Source: Rhizobium sp. G21
GTDB lineage: Bacteria; Pseudomonadota; Alphaproteobacteria; Rhizobiales; Rhizobiaceae
Direction of reading: 5' to 3'
DNA length: 64,000 nt
Assembly (NCBI RefSeq): GCF_014158035.1
Contig: NZ_JACFXW010000001.1
Location: 682,001-746,000 of the forward strand
Below, in pieces: positions 1-9,116 of this stretch; the stretch's first letter is position 1, and the number at the start of each line of letters is the position of its first letter. The notes under the pieces were generated by a model. That model saw nothing but the letters and a program-made list of their open reading frames with translations. It ran no database searches and was not told where the DNA came from. Both the position numbers and the translations under genes were made by a program.

Positions 1-64
1 TATGGAAAATGCGCCAGCAGACAACTGTCGGGCGCAAGGCCCGCATCGCATACAGGGGAAAATC

Positions 65-844
65 ATGAACATCGCACGTCGCCTGACCTTGGCCGCGACC
101 GTTTCGGTCATGGCAGCCTTCGCCGGCGCAAGCTTTGCCGCCGACAAGATCGTGATCGGCACGGAGGGCGCTTATCCTCCCTTCAACAATCTCGAGGCCG
201 ACGGCACGCTGACCGGTTTCGACATCGATATCGGCAAGGCGCTCTGCGAAGAGCTGAAGGCCGAATGCACCTTCGTGACCAACGACTGGGACGGCATCAT
301 CCCGGCTCTGCAGGCCAAGAAGTTCGACGCCATCCTCGCCTCCATGTCGATCACGCCGGAGCGCAAGGAAAAGGTCGACTTCACCGTCAAGTATTACAAC
401 ACGCCGCCGGCCATCGCCGTGCCGAAGGATTCTCCGATCAAGGAAGCCAGCGAAGCCGGCCTCGACGGCAAGGTTCTCGGCGCGCAGTCTTCGACCACCC
501 ATTCCAACTATGCCGAAGCGCATATGAAGAAGTCGGAGCTGAAGCTCTACCCAACCGCGGACGAATATAAGCTCGACCTCGCCAACGGCCGCATCGACGC
601 GGTGATCGACGACGTCGTCGTTCTCTCGGAATGGCTCAAGACCGAAGACGGCGCCTGCTGCAAGATCCTCGGCACGCTGCCGGTCGATCCCACCATCAAC
701 GGCGACGGCGCCGGCATCGCCGTCCGCAAGGGCGACGACGCGTTGCGCGAAAAGCTGAACGGCGCCATCGCCGCCATTCGCGCCAACGGCAAGTACAAGG
801 AAATCAACGCCAAGTACTTCCCCTTCGACGTTTACGGCGAATAA
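65..844 (+). CDS. Amino-acid ABC transporter substrate-binding protein (family 3)
   Basis: Periplasmic solute-binding protein of about 259 residues that would capture a polar or basic amino acid (lysine/arginine/ornithine/histidine type) and hand it to the two permeases downstream. The N-terminus MNIARRLTLAATVSVMAAFA, followed by GASFAADK, is a classic Sec signal peptide cleaved after AFA or SFA. The mature start KIVIGTEGAYPPFNN and the segment GFDIDIGKALCEEL are the family 3 signature. The frame is open to the left edge, but this ATG begins the signal peptide and follows a purine-rich stretch (cagggg), so the upstream codons are judged non-coding. A strong hairpin with a T run follows the stop, so the binding protein is probably made in excess of the permeases. 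The exact ligand is inferred from the family. Confidence 0.9.
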   Translation: MNIARRLTLAATVSVMAAFAGASFAADKIVIGTEGAYPPFNNLEADGTLTGFDIDIGKALCEELKAECTFVTNDWDGIIPALQAKKFDAILASMSITPERKEKVDFTVKYYNTPPAIAVPKDSPIKEASEAGLDGKVLGAQSSTTHSNYAEAHMKKSELKLYPTADEYKLDLANGRIDAVIDDVVVLSEWLKTEDGACCKILGTLPVDPTINGDGAGIAVRKGDDALREKLNGAIAAIRANGKYKEINAKYFPFDVYGE

Positions 845-867
845 TCACGAGCCCGGCTCGGAAATGC

Positions 868-896
868 GGCGGGAGACTTGCTCTCCCGCCTTTTTT
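868..896 (+). terminator. Intrinsic terminator or attenuator between binding protein and permease genes
   Basis: A perfect 9-bp stem (GGCGGGAGA / TCTCCCGCC) with a five-base loop is followed by six T. It lies 24 bases after the binding-protein stop and 50 bases before the first permease, the usual place for partial termination that gives more binding protein than permease. Confidence 0.8.
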
Positions 897-946
897 GACT
901 GACAAGAAGAGAGAGAAATCCCGCAAAGGGAACAAAGGGGAAAAGA

Positions 947-1816
947 ATGCAGGGAGAAGCCGTTTCGACGGCGGAGAGCAGCGCGTCTCTCCTCGCTTCC
1001 ATCTCGGCCGCTGTCGATGCGCTGTTCAGCGCGCTCTGGGCGCTGCTTCATCCGATTCTGGCGACGTTGGACCCGCTCTGCGGACCCGTGGGCGTTTTCA
1101 ACATCTTCCTGTCGAAGTCGCTGCTCGCTTGCGGCGCGGCGGGATGGGGCGACGAAATCGCCTTCGGTTTCTACGTCACGGCGTCGCTCTCGCTCTGCAC
1201 GCTGCCCTTCGGCCTGTTGCTCGGCTTCTTCCTGGCGCTGGCCAAACAATCGCAGGAGCCCTATCTGCGGCGCGCCGCCGACATCTACATCACGCTGTTT
1301 CGCGGGCTGCCCGAACTCCTGACCCTGTTCATAATCTATTACGGCATGCAGCAGGCGCTGCAATCGGCGCTGGCCGGCATGGGCTATGACGGGCCGGTGG
1401 AGATCAACGCCTTCGCAGCCGGCATGATCGCGCTCAGCGTGGTCTTCTCCTCCTATTGCGCCGAAGTGCTGCAATCGGCTTTCAAGGCCATTCCGCGCGG
1501 CCAGTATGAAGGCGGATACGCCGTCGGCCTCTCGCGCGGCAAGACCATGCGACTGGTGGTGCTGCCGCAACTGATCCGCATCGCCCTGCCCGGCCTCGGC
1601 AATCTCTGGATGACGCTGCTCAAGGATACGGCGCTGGTGTCGATTGTCGGCCTGTCAGACATCATGCGCCAGACGCAGATCGCCGCGCGCGTCAGCAAAC
1701 AGGCGTTCTTCTTCTACGGCAACGCCTGCCTGCTCTATCTCGTTCTCGCCATTCTCTCCTCCTTCGTCTTCTCCTGGATCGAACGAAGGGCCAAGCAGGC
1801 GGAGGTGCGCGCATGA
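947..1816 (+). CDS. Amino-acid ABC transporter permease (HisQ/ArtQ-like)
   Basis: Inner-membrane permease of the polar amino-acid uptake family, 289 residues. It has an extended N-terminus, about five membrane segments and the permease coupling loop around PRGQYEGGYAVGLSRG, which contacts the ATPase (the EAA-type motif). The motif FRGLPELLTLFIIYYG is typical of HisQ/HisM proteins. A purine-rich ribosome site (aaaggggaaaag) precedes the ATG. The last codons overlap the start of the second permease (ATGA), so the two are translationally coupled and probably form a heterodimer. No ATP-binding subunit is seen next to them in this window; it may lie upstream of the window or be shared. Confidence 0.88.
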   Translation: MQGEAVSTAESSASLLASISAAVDALFSALWALLHPILATLDPLCGPVGVFNIFLSKSLLACGAAGWGDEIAFGFYVTASLSLCTLPFGLLLGFFLALAKQSQEPYLRRAADIYITLFRGLPELLTLFIIYYGMQQALQSALAGMGYDGPVEINAFAAGMIALSVVFSSYCAEVLQSAFKAIPRGQYEGGYAVGLSRGKTMRLVVLPQLIRIALPGLGNLWMTLLKDTALVSIVGLSDIMRQTQIAARVSKQAFFFYGNACLLYLVLAILSSFVFSWIERRAKQAEVRA

Positions 1817-2643
1817 GCATCGCGCATGATCTGATCCCGCCGCAGCCGGCCCCGCCCGCCCCGCCCCGCGCCTTTACGCTGGAGCGACTGGCCGGCATCG
1901 TGTTCATGGGCGTCTGGCTCGCGGCCATCATCGCCGCCGGATTCTCGATGGTGGAGGGCTTCAGCGGCGACAAATTCGCCCGCTACGCGCCCAAACTTCT
2001 GTCCGGCCTGGTGATCACGCTCGAACTGGTCGCCGTGTCGATCACGCTCGGGGCGCTGCTGTCGCTGCCGATCGCCTTTGCCCGCATGAGCAGCAACCGG
2101 CTGCTGTCGGCGCTGTCCTACGGCTATGTCTATCTGTTTCGCGGCACGCCGCTGATCGCCCAGCTCTTCCTGATCTATTACGGTTTCGGCAGCTTCAAGG
2201 GCTTTTGGGAAAGTCTCGGCCTCTGGTGGTTCTTTCGCGAAGCCTATTACTGCGCGATCCTGTCGTTCACGCTCAACACCGCCGCCTATCAGGCGGAAAT
2301 TCTGCGCGGCGCGATCGAAAGCGTGGCGCGAGGCCAGGTGGAAGCCTGCCACGCCCTCGGCCTCAACCGCTTCCACGCCTATCGCAAGGTGATCCTGCCG
2401 CAGGCGATCATCGTAGCGCTCAGGCCTTACGGAAACGAAATCATCCTGATGATCAAGGGCTCGGCGATCGTGTCGATCGTCACCGTGCTCGACGTGATGG
2501 GCGAGACGCGGCGCGCCTTCTCCCGCACCTTCGACTACCAGATCTATATCTGGGCGGCCATCGTCTATCTGGTCATCGTGGAGACGCTGCGCAATGTCTG
2601 GAACTGGCTGGAAATGCGGTTGACGCGCCATCTGAAACGCTGA
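1813..2643 (+). CDS. Amino-acid ABC transporter permease (HisM/ArtM-like)
   Basis: Second permease of the same importer, 276 residues, with a cytosolic Pro/Ala-rich N-terminus followed by about five transmembrane helices. LFRGTPLIAQLFLIYYG is the HisM-type signature, and ARGQVEACHALGLNRFHAYR is the ATPase-coupling loop. The start overlaps the stop of the preceding permease by four bases. The next gene downstream (Usg) is unrelated and 150 bases away, so the transport operon ends here without an ATPase gene. Confidence 0.88.
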   Translation: MSIAHDLIPPQPAPPAPPRAFTLERLAGIVFMGVWLAAIIAAGFSMVEGFSGDKFARYAPKLLSGLVITLELVAVSITLGALLSLPIAFARMSSNRLLSALSYGYVYLFRGTPLIAQLFLIYYGFGSFKGFWESLGLWWFFREAYYCAILSFTLNTAAYQAEILRGAIESVARGQVEACHALGLNRFHAYRKVILPQAIIVALRPYGNEIILMIKGSAIVSIVTVLDVMGETRRAFSRTFDYQIYIWAAIVYLVIVETLRNVWNWLEMRLTRHLKR

Positions 2644-2793
2644 AGCGCCTTGGCAGCACTCTTCATGAGATGCTGCCAAGCTGCTGATTTTTCACAGGAA
2701 TGTCATAAACCACGCGACTTCTTAAGCTTTGGTCAACCATGAGGGCGTTCAATGGAACGGCAAGCTCAGGGAACTCAAACATAAGAGGTTGCC

Positions 2794-3060
2794 GTGCATC
2801 ACGAACTCGACATGCGGCTCAAGGGCTACGGCCTGACCACGGCCGAAATCATTTATCGCATGCCCGATCATCCCAACCTGCTGCAGAGTTACGTCTGGCA
2901 GCATTACGATCTCGCGCCGGACTTTCCAGAAATGATGAATTTCCTCGCTTTCTGGCGGGCGAAGCTCGACGGAGCGCTGCATTCGGTCCGCTATGTCCAC
3001 AACCGGCTGATCACGCCGACGGAATGGCGGGCGCTGAAGGGCGAGATGATCCTGCATTGA
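2794..3060 (+). CDS. Usg family protein
   Basis: 88-residue protein matching the Usg-like family of alphaproteobacteria, recognisable from HHELDMRLKGYGLTTAEIIYR and the final TPTEWRALKGEMILH. The biochemical role is unknown; the family name comes from its position upstream of trpF in other bacteria. The GTG start is preceded by a purine-rich ribosome site (aagagg). No signal peptide or membrane segment is seen. No trpF lies nearby here, so the neighbourhood gives no functional clue. Confidence 0.8.
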   Translation: MHHELDMRLKGYGLTTAEIIYRMPDHPNLLQSYVWQHYDLAPDFPEMMNFLAFWRAKLDGALHSVRYVHNRLITPTEWRALKGEMILH

Positions 3061-3114
3061 TTTTGCCGGCCATCAGCCGTATGAGCCCTTGAAAACGGCG
3101 AAGGACGGCGAGTG

Positions 3115-3942
3115 ATGGCCAAAAAGAAGAAGATCGACGAACAGGCGCTCGCAGACGCCTATAACCGGGCACTGTCGCTCGAGAAATCGGGCCAGTTCAC
3201 GGAAGCGGCCGAGGCCTACAGGAAGGTCCTGGCGCTAGACCCTGACGATCATGGCGGCGCGGCGGTGCGTCTCGCCTCCATGGGTCTCGGCGACACGCCG
3301 CCCAAGGCGCCCGACGCCTATGTCGCCACGCTGTTCGACCAGCATGCGGAAGCCTTCGAAAGCATCCTCGTCGACCAGCTCGAATATTGCGTGCCGATGC
3401 TGACGCGTCAGCGCATCCAGGCGCTCGGCCTCGGCCCGTTCAAGAAGATGCTCGATCTCGGCTGCGGCACGGGGCTAACGGGCGGGGCGCTGCGCGACAT
3501 CGTCGAGGACATCACCGGCCTCGACATTTCCGAAAACATGGTCGAGATCGCCCATGAGAAGGATCTCTACGAGACCCTCTATGTCTCGGAAGCCGCCGAT
3601 TATCTCGAAGACAACGAGGACGGCCCCTTCGACCTCGTCACCGCAACCGACGTGCTGCCCTATCTCGGCTTTCTCGAAGAACTGTTCTTCGGCGTCGCCG
3701 ACAATATGACCGCAGGCGGCTACTTCATCTTTTCCTCCGAAACGCTGCCCGAGGACACGCTGCAGGGCCGCGACTTCATGGTCGGCCCCCACCAGCGCTT
3801 CGCCCATGCGAGCGCCTATGTCGCCCGCGCGCTCGACGGAGCCGGCTTCGACGTGATCGAGATGATCGACATCACCGTGCGGCTGGAGGACGGCGCGCCG
3901 ATCGCGGGGCACCTGGTGACGGCGAAGAGGCGGGCAGAATAA
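3115..3942 (+). CDS. TPR-repeat class I SAM-dependent methyltransferase
   Basis: 275-residue predicted methyltransferase. A tetratricopeptide-type helix pair covers roughly residues 8-45 (AYNRALSLEKSGQFTEAAEA). The SAM-binding Rossmann domain follows, with motif I LDLGCGTGLTGGALRD near residue 107 and the acidic post-motif DITGLDISENMV. It resembles the predicted TPR methyltransferases common in rhizobia; the substrate is unknown. The ATG directly follows a possible GTG start one codon earlier. ATG with aaggacggcgag upstream is preferred and gives a Lys-rich start MAKKKK. Confidence 0.8.
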   Translation: MAKKKKIDEQALADAYNRALSLEKSGQFTEAAEAYRKVLALDPDDHGGAAVRLASMGLGDTPPKAPDAYVATLFDQHAEAFESILVDQLEYCVPMLTRQRIQALGLGPFKKMLDLGCGTGLTGGALRDIVEDITGLDISENMVEIAHEKDLYETLYVSEAADYLEDNEDGPFDLVTATDVLPYLGFLEELFFGVADNMTAGGYFIFSSETLPEDTLQGRDFMVGPHQRFAHASAYVARALDGAGFDVIEMIDITVRLEDGAPIAGHLVTAKRRAE

Positions 3943-4046
3943 ACCGAAAGTTTATTAATTTCTATTTTTCACCTTATGCATGCAGATGGTTGGTGGCGTT
4001 GTCCGGATCCTGTTGCAATCCTCCGTAAAAAAACAGGGGAATTGCA

Positions 4047-5627
4047 ATGGGAAACGAACTTACGGGCGGCGTCTTGAGCGCATTCATGACATCGCCGACC
4101 GTCACAGCCGCCGCTGTCGCCGGATTGACGATTTTCTCGCTCCTTTTCGGGCATTTCGAAATCCGTCTGCGGCGGCTCAGATTGATCCGCGATTATATCA
4201 AGACATTCCCGAACACAGCCCACTCGTTTGAAAATGCGGGCATCAATCCATCTTTCGAGTTCGTTCGCAGCAAATATAGCGCCGATATCAACCTGGACCT
4301 CAATCGTCGCGACAGCATGACAGAGGTCGACGAACAGATAGCCCAGATCGATGCAACAATCAATGCAACGCGAGCCTTCGGGAATACAGGCGACATCAGA
4401 TTGCTACTCGGCTCACTCACCTATGCCGTCGTTATTTTTGCCGGATTTCAGTTATTATTTACGAATATACTTTGCAATTCAGGGCAAAGCCCGTGCGGAA
4501 GCAGCGCATGGCTGAGCGTATTCGTACTTGGAGGCAACGCCGGGACCACAAGTTTCGCCGAAAATCCAGGTCTCCTCTGGTCGGCGCAAAACATCGCCAC
4601 GATTGCCAGCTTCGCATTCGTCGGAGCCTTTGCCTCATCCATCAGGTATCTCGTGCGGGCGTTGTCCGTTTTCGATTTGCAGGCGTTCACATTCATTCGG
4701 CAAGCCGCCGTCACGACGATCACCGTGCTGGTGACGATCGCTCTTTATCGTGCGGTCCCGGATCCGATGTCGTTGATCGACTCCATACGCAGCGGCGAGC
4801 CGGCCATTCTCCCGGCGACCAATCCCGGAGTGTCCTTCACATGGATGTTGCTCGCGCTCGGATTTGGACTTCTGCCGGAAAGCGCGGCGCGTTTTGCGTT
4901 GCTGCGGATTTCGCCCTGGACAAAATGGCTCAAATCCACAGATGACCGCTTCCTGACGTGGACGCGCATCGTTCCGCTTGATGTGATCGACGGCATCGAC
5001 TTCTTCACGCGTTTTCGGCTGGAAGAATGCGGCATCAACGAAGTCCAGGCGCTCGCCACGTACAATCCGATCATGCTGCATATCGAAACGCCCTACGGAA
5101 TTTACCAGGCGATCGACTGGATTGCTCAGGCGCAGCTTTGCTGCGTTGTGGGGCTCGATCGTTTCCTGCTTTTGCGACAGTTCAACATCCGAACGATCTT
5201 CGATCTTGAGCGCGCGATCATCCAGGACTCACCGGTCAGGCGCGAAGATTCCGCGGTCATCGATAAGTTCGACGCCTTTTACGCGGGGATTCTTTTCGCC
5301 CCGAATATGGCGCTGACGGGAATTCAGAAAGAAAGCCATGCCAAGTTCCTCATCACTCAGGACAACGTTACGAAGGAAGTGGACGCGGCCGAGTTCGCCA
5401 ATTGGGGACGCAGCATGTTCATCGACCCCAAATCCGCCACTCAGGCGATTGAGCATGTCATGATGTGGATTGGAGACGATCTGCATGTCCGCAGGCTGCG
5501 CAGACTTTGGAACGAGATCAGCGTGCGGCTTGGCCCGGATTCTGTTTCGCTGTTCACCAACGAGCGGATCGAATTGCAAAGCAAAGCTTTGCAGGCTGTC
5601 CTGGCGTCCAGCAGCAAAGTCCGCTGA
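4047..5627 (+). CDS. Orphan polytopic membrane protein with cytosolic C-terminal domain
   Basis: I do not recognise a named family for this 526-residue protein. Hydrophobic segments lie near residues 17-37, 118-140, 183-205, 218-236 and 262-281, giving a five-helix membrane half. A soluble half of about 240 residues follows. It contains two alternating helical modules (ECGINEVQALATYNP and QFNIRTIFDLERAI) that resemble helix-hairpin-helix-like folds. A CNSGQSPCG pair lies after the second helix and could be an extracytoplasmic disulfide. The gene stands alone, and its DNA is visibly richer in A/T and in rare codons such as TTA and ATA than its neighbours, which suggests acquisition by transfer. 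A clear ribosome site (caggggaatt) precedes the ATG. Function unknown. Confidence 0.75.
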   Translation: MGNELTGGVLSAFMTSPTVTAAAVAGLTIFSLLFGHFEIRLRRLRLIRDYIKTFPNTAHSFENAGINPSFEFVRSKYSADINLDLNRRDSMTEVDEQIAQIDATINATRAFGNTGDIRLLLGSLTYAVVIFAGFQLLFTNILCNSGQSPCGSSAWLSVFVLGGNAGTTSFAENPGLLWSAQNIATIASFAFVGAFASSIRYLVRALSVFDLQAFTFIRQAAVTTITVLVTIALYRAVPDPMSLIDSIRSGEPAILPATNPGVSFTWMLLALGFGLLPESAARFALLRISPWTKWLKSTDDRFLTWTRIVPLDVIDGIDFFTRFRLEECGINEVQALATYNPIMLHIETPYGIYQAIDWIAQAQLCCVVGLDRFLLLRQFNIRTIFDLERAIIQDSPVRREDSAVIDKFDAFYAGILFAPNMALTGIQKESHAKFLITQDNVTKEVDAAEFANWGRSMFIDPKSATQAIEHVMMWIGDDLHVRRLRRLWNEISVRLGPDSVSLFTNERIELQSKALQAVLASSSKVR

Positions 5628-5717
5628 AAGGCCTCATATTCGCCGGGTGGCGCCCTTTCCCAACACCTAGCAATCCTCTAAACCTCCCGCAGATCATCTG
5701 ACATGCGGGAGTTTTCC

Positions 5718-6585
5718 ATGGCCAAAGTGGCGTTTATCGGGGCGGGGTGATGGGTTATCCCATGGCCGGCCATCTCAAGGTCAAGGGCGGCCATGAGGTC
5801 ACCGTCTATAACCGCACCACGGCGAAAGCTGAAAAATGGGCGGCGCAGTTCGGCGGCGCATATGCGCTCACGCCGGCGGAGGCGGCCCGGGACGCCGATT
5901 TCGTCTTCACCTGCGTCGGCAATGACGACGACCTGCGATCGGTCACCACAGGCCCCGACGGCTGCCTGTCGTCCATGAAGCCCGGCGCGATCCTCATCGA
6001 CAACACCACGGCCAGCGCCGAGGTGGCCCGAGAGCTCGAGGCAGCGGCGGAGGCGCGCGGCGGCTTCTTTGTCGACGCGCCCGTTTCGGGGGCCAGGCCG
6101 GCGCCGAAAACGGCGTGCTGACGGTGATGTGCGGCGGCAAGCCCGACATATTCGAGCGCGCCAAGCCCGTCATCGACGCCTATGCGCGCATGGTCGGCCT
6201 GATGGGCCCGGCCGGATCTGGTCAGCTCGCCAAGATGGTCAACCAGATCTGCATCGCCGGTCTCGTCCAGGGTCTCGCCGAGGGCATCCATTTCGCCAAG
6301 AAGGCCGGGCTGGACGTCGAGAACCTGGTGAGCGTGATCTCCAAGGGGGCCGCAGGCTCCTGGCAGATGGAAAACCGCCACAAGACCATGAACGAAGGCA
6401 AGTTCGATTTCGGCTTCGCCATCGACTGGATGCGCAAGGATCTCGGCATCTGCCTCACCGAAGCCCGTCGCAACGGGGCGAAATTGCCGGTGACCGCGCT
6501 GGTCGACCAGTTCTACGGCGACGTTCAGGCCATGGGCGGCAATCGCTGGGATACGTCGTCGCTGCTCGCCCGCTTGGAGAAATGA
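5718..6585 (+). CDS. 3-hydroxyisobutyrate dehydrogenase-family oxidoreductase, frameshifted (probable sequence errors)
   Basis: NAD(P)-dependent beta-hydroxyacid dehydrogenase of the 3-hydroxyisobutyrate/tartronate semialdehyde reductase family. The Rossmann start MAKVAFIGAG runs into a stop at the G run 5744-5747. The frame that continues is MGYPMAGHLKVKGG. A second break lies in the G run 6088-6092, inside the family motif VDAPVSGG. Adding one G at each place gives about 289 residues, the family norm, with the substrate-binding segment and catalytic-lysine region (LAKMVNQICIAGLVQGLAEG) intact. Two one-base losses in G runs look like sequencing errors rather than decay. The stop overlaps the start of the next gene (ATGA), so they form a coupled pair. 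Confidence 0.8.
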
Positions 6586-7283
6586 GCGGGCTCGCTAGAA
6601 CATCTGACGCAAACGAGGTCATCGCCGCGCTCAGGGCGATGGCCAGCTCGGACAATGTCGCCGGCATGGCCCGGTTCGGCATCGTCACGGAGACGGCGCT
6701 CGGCGTCTCCAACACCGATCTCCGGGCGCTTGGCCGCAAGATCGGTCGCGACCATGAGCGCGCGCTCGCCCTTTGGGACAGCGGCATTCGCGAAGCACGG
6801 CTGCTCGCCGCTTTTACAGAACAGCCGCAGCGGATGACGGTCGACCAGGCGCGACGCTGGGCTGCGGATTGCAATTCCTGGGAACTGGTCGACGCCGTCA
6901 ACGAGCCGATCATGCGCGCCGGCCATGGGCCCGTCCTAATTGCCGAATTCGCCGCAGACGAACGCGAATTCGTCCGTCGCATGGCCTTTTCGATGATCTG
7001 CTGGGGCGCGGTGCATCAGAAGACATTGGCGGACGAGGATGTGATCGCCTGGCTCGCCTTCGTCGAGGCCCGATCCCGCGATCCGCGCAATTTCGTGCGC
7101 AAGGCGGTCAACTGGGCGCTCCGGCAGATCGGCAAGCGCAACCGCGCCTGTCACGCGGCGGCGCGGACTCTTGCGGAAGAGCTCGCCGAGAGCGCCGACA
7201 AGACGGCGCGCTGGATCGGCAAGGATGCGCTCCGCGAGTTGGAGAGCGAGGCGGTCTACAAGCGCCTCGCCAGACGCGACTGA
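6582..7283 (+). CDS. DNA alkylation repair protein (AlkC/AlkD-like HEAT fold)
   Basis: 233-residue helical-repeat protein of the DNA alkylation repair family, which removes or binds alkylated bases without base flipping. Recognisable segments are MARFGIVTETALGVSNTDLR, WAADCNSWELVDAVN and RDPRNFVRKAVNWALRQIG; the last is the conserved KAVNWALRQIGKR block of this family. The ATG overlaps the stop of the dehydrogenase by four bases and is preferred to a longer open frame upstream. It is convergent with the Lrp gene. Whether it has glycosylase activity was not determined. Confidence 0.82.
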   Translation: MSGLARTSDANEVIAALRAMASSDNVAGMARFGIVTETALGVSNTDLRALGRKIGRDHERALALWDSGIREARLLAAFTEQPQRMTVDQARRWAADCNSWELVDAVNEPIMRAGHGPVLIAEFAADEREFVRRMAFSMICWGAVHQKTLADEDVIAWLAFVEARSRDPRNFVRKAVNWALRQIGKRNRACHAAARTLAEELAESADKTARWIGKDALRELESEAVYKRLARRD

Positions 7284-7772
7284 CTATTCCTCGTGGTTTT
7301 TCGGCTGTTCGAGGATCATGTAGTCGAGCGGCAGTTCGGTGGTGTATTTGATCTGCTCCATCGCAAACGCCGAGGAGACGTCGCGGATTTCGATCTTGGC
7401 GATCATGCGCTTGTAGAAGGCGTCATAGGCGGCGATATCCGGCACGACCACGCGCAGGAGGTAATCGACATCGCCGCTCATGCGATAGAACTCGACCACT
7501 TCGGGAAATTCGGCGATCACTTCGGAAAAGCGCTTCAGCCATTCGATGGAATGGGAATTGGTGCGGATCGACACGAAGACCGTGACCTTCGTATTCACCC
7601 TGATCGGGTCGAGAATCGCCACGCGGCGCTTGATGACGCCATCCTCTTCCATTTTCTGGATGCGCCGCCAGCACGGCGTGGTCGAAAGGCCGACCTTCTT
7701 GGCGAGGTCCGCGACCGCTAGCGTCGAGTCCTCCTGAAGAAGTCTCAAGATTTTTCTATCGAGCCGGTCCAT
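7284..7772 (-). CDS. Lrp/AsnC family transcriptional regulator
   Basis: 162-residue feast/famine regulator. The N-terminal winged helix-turn-helix MDRLDRKILRLLQEDSTLAV...VGLSTTPCWRRIQKMEEDGV is followed by a ligand-binding RAM domain (EVVEFYRMSGDVDYLLRVVV). Such proteins form octamers and bind amino acids. An AT-rich stretch rich in ATTAT/ATAATT lies just upstream of the start and may be the autoregulatory site; this is inference. No amino-acid exporter or catabolic gene, the usual target, is adjacent. Confidence 0.9.
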   Translation of the reverse strand: MDRLDRKILRLLQEDSTLAVADLAKKVGLSTTPCWRRIQKMEEDGVIKRRVAILDPIRVNTKVTVFVSIRTNSHSIEWLKRFSEVIAEFPEVVEFYRMSGDVDYLLRVVVPDIAAYDAFYKRMIAKIEIRDVSSAFAMEQIKYTTELPLDYMILEQPKNHEE

Positions 7773-7837
7773 TCACGCCTCCAGGGGAATATTATTTCTC
7801 ATAATTGCATGTTTCTCCCAAAAAGACAGACGAACAA

Positions 7838-8446
7838 TCAGATAATCCACCGCGAAACAATCGCCCGCAATTCCGGCAGCAGATCCGTCGCGAACCAGGT
7901 GTTGCGTTTCAGCCAGCCGGTATTGCGCCAGCTCGGATGCGGCAGCGGCAGGACTGCGCTCTGAAGATGGAGCCTCCAGTCTCGCACGGTCTCGGTCATC
8001 GGCGCTCTTCGTCCGAGATGCCAGGCCTGCGCATAGCCGCCGATGGTCAGCACCAGTTCGACCTGCGGCATCAGGCGCAAGGCGCGGGCGCGCCAGGCCG
8101 GCGCGCATTCCGGCCGCGGCGGCAGATCCGACCCGTGCCGGTCGTAGCCTGGAAAACAAAAGCCCATCGGAAGGATGGCGAACTTGTCGGGATCGTAGAA
8201 TTGGTTTCGGTCGACGCCGAGCCAGTCCCTGAGGCGATCCCCCGACGCGTCGTCGAACGGCAGGCCGCTTTCATGCACCCGCAATCCCGGCGCCTGGCCG
8301 GCGATGAGGATGCGCGCCCTGTCGGAGAGAATGGCAACCGGACGCGGCTCATGCGGCAATCGCCGCTCCGGCCCGCCGGCGGGCGCATCGCGGCACACAC
8401 GGCATTCGGCGATTTCCGCAGCGAGCGCCGCAATCTCAGGCCTCAC
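7838..8446 (-). CDS. Uracil-DNA glycosylase family protein
   Basis: 202-residue protein of the uracil-DNA glycosylase superfamily. Motif 1 appears as IAGQAPGLRVHESGLPF and the C-terminal motif as LPLPHPSWRNTGW. A Cys pair (CRVC) near the N-terminus plus CFPG and PECAP could bind metal, but the spacing does not match the classical Fe-S UDG well. The GTG start overlaps the stop of the upstream GST gene by four bases (GTGA), so the two are co-transcribed and coupled. A longer open frame runs into the GST gene and is not used. The precise substrate is not certain. Confidence 0.8.
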   Translation of the reverse strand: MRPEIAALAAEIAECRVCRDAPAGGPERRLPHEPRPVAILSDRARILIAGQAPGLRVHESGLPFDDASGDRLRDWLGVDRNQFYDPDKFAILPMGFCFPGYDRHGSDLPPRPECAPAWRARALRLMPQVELVLTIGGYAQAWHLGRRAPMTETVRDWRLHLQSAVLPLPHPSWRNTGWLKRNTWFATDLLPELRAIVSRWII

Positions 8447-9057
8447 AGCGCCGCCGTGCACGCGCGCGAGCCGATCCGGTCGCGCCAGGCGATCAACGCG
8501 CCGCAGTCTTCCGGGCAGGCCAACCGGGCCGCCTTGAGAAAATCGAAGGCGACAAGCAGCGTGATGTCGGCGATGGAGAAATAGTCGTCCACCAGCCAGG
8601 ACTGCCCGTCGAGATGCCGGTCGAGAAAGCGCAAGGCGTCGAGCGCCTTCGGCCGGTTCGCATCCGCCCATTCCTTGACTTGCGGCTGTTCGGCCATCGC
8701 CATGCCGGGGTGACCATGGCGGAAGGCGGCGCTGATATGGGAGAACAGGCCGAGCTCCACCCGACGGTTCCACATCTCGACCAGCGCCCTCTCCCGCGCG
8801 TCGCGGCCGAACAGCGCCGGCTCGGGATGCAGGTCTTCGATATAGCGGCAGATGGCCACCGATTCCGCGATATGGGTTCCGTCGTCGAGCTCCAGCACCG
8901 GAACGCGATGCAGCGGATTGATGCGGGCAAATTCGGGTTGTTTATGCGCCCCGGACTTGAGATCGACCTGAACACGCTCGATGCGGACGCCCTTCTCGGC
9001 GAGAAAACACTGCACCCGGCGCGGATTGGGCGCCCAATCGGAATCATAGAGTTTCAT
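8443..9057 (-). CDS. Glutathione S-transferase
   Basis: 204-residue cytosolic GST. The N-terminal thioredoxin-like domain begins MKLYDSDWAPNPRRVQCFLA and holds the glutathione-binding block HRVPVLELDDGTHIAESVAI with the conserved cis-Pro and the Glu-Ser pair. The helical C-terminal domain includes DDYFSIADITLLVAFDF (the N-capping box). Start chosen at the ATG of MKLYDS. The stop overlaps the next gene. The subclass and the conjugated substrate are not known. Confidence 0.88.
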   Translation of the reverse strand: MKLYDSDWAPNPRRVQCFLAEKGVRIERVQVDLKSGAHKQPEFARINPLHRVPVLELDDGTHIAESVAICRYIEDLHPEPALFGRDARERALVEMWNRRVELGLFSHISAAFRHGHPGMAMAEQPQVKEWADANRPKALDALRFLDRHLDGQSWLVDDYFSIADITLLVAFDFLKAARLACPEDCGALIAWRDRIGSRACTAAL

Positions 9058-9116
9058 TCGCCTGACCTGTCGTCTCGCTGAGTCCGACGCAGCATAATGG
9101 CGCGGCTTCCGGATGT

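Noticed and set aside
2-64. In-frame extension of the binding-protein gene to the left
   Set aside because: It would put about 21 charged residues before a complete signal peptide, so the ATG at the signal start is preferred.
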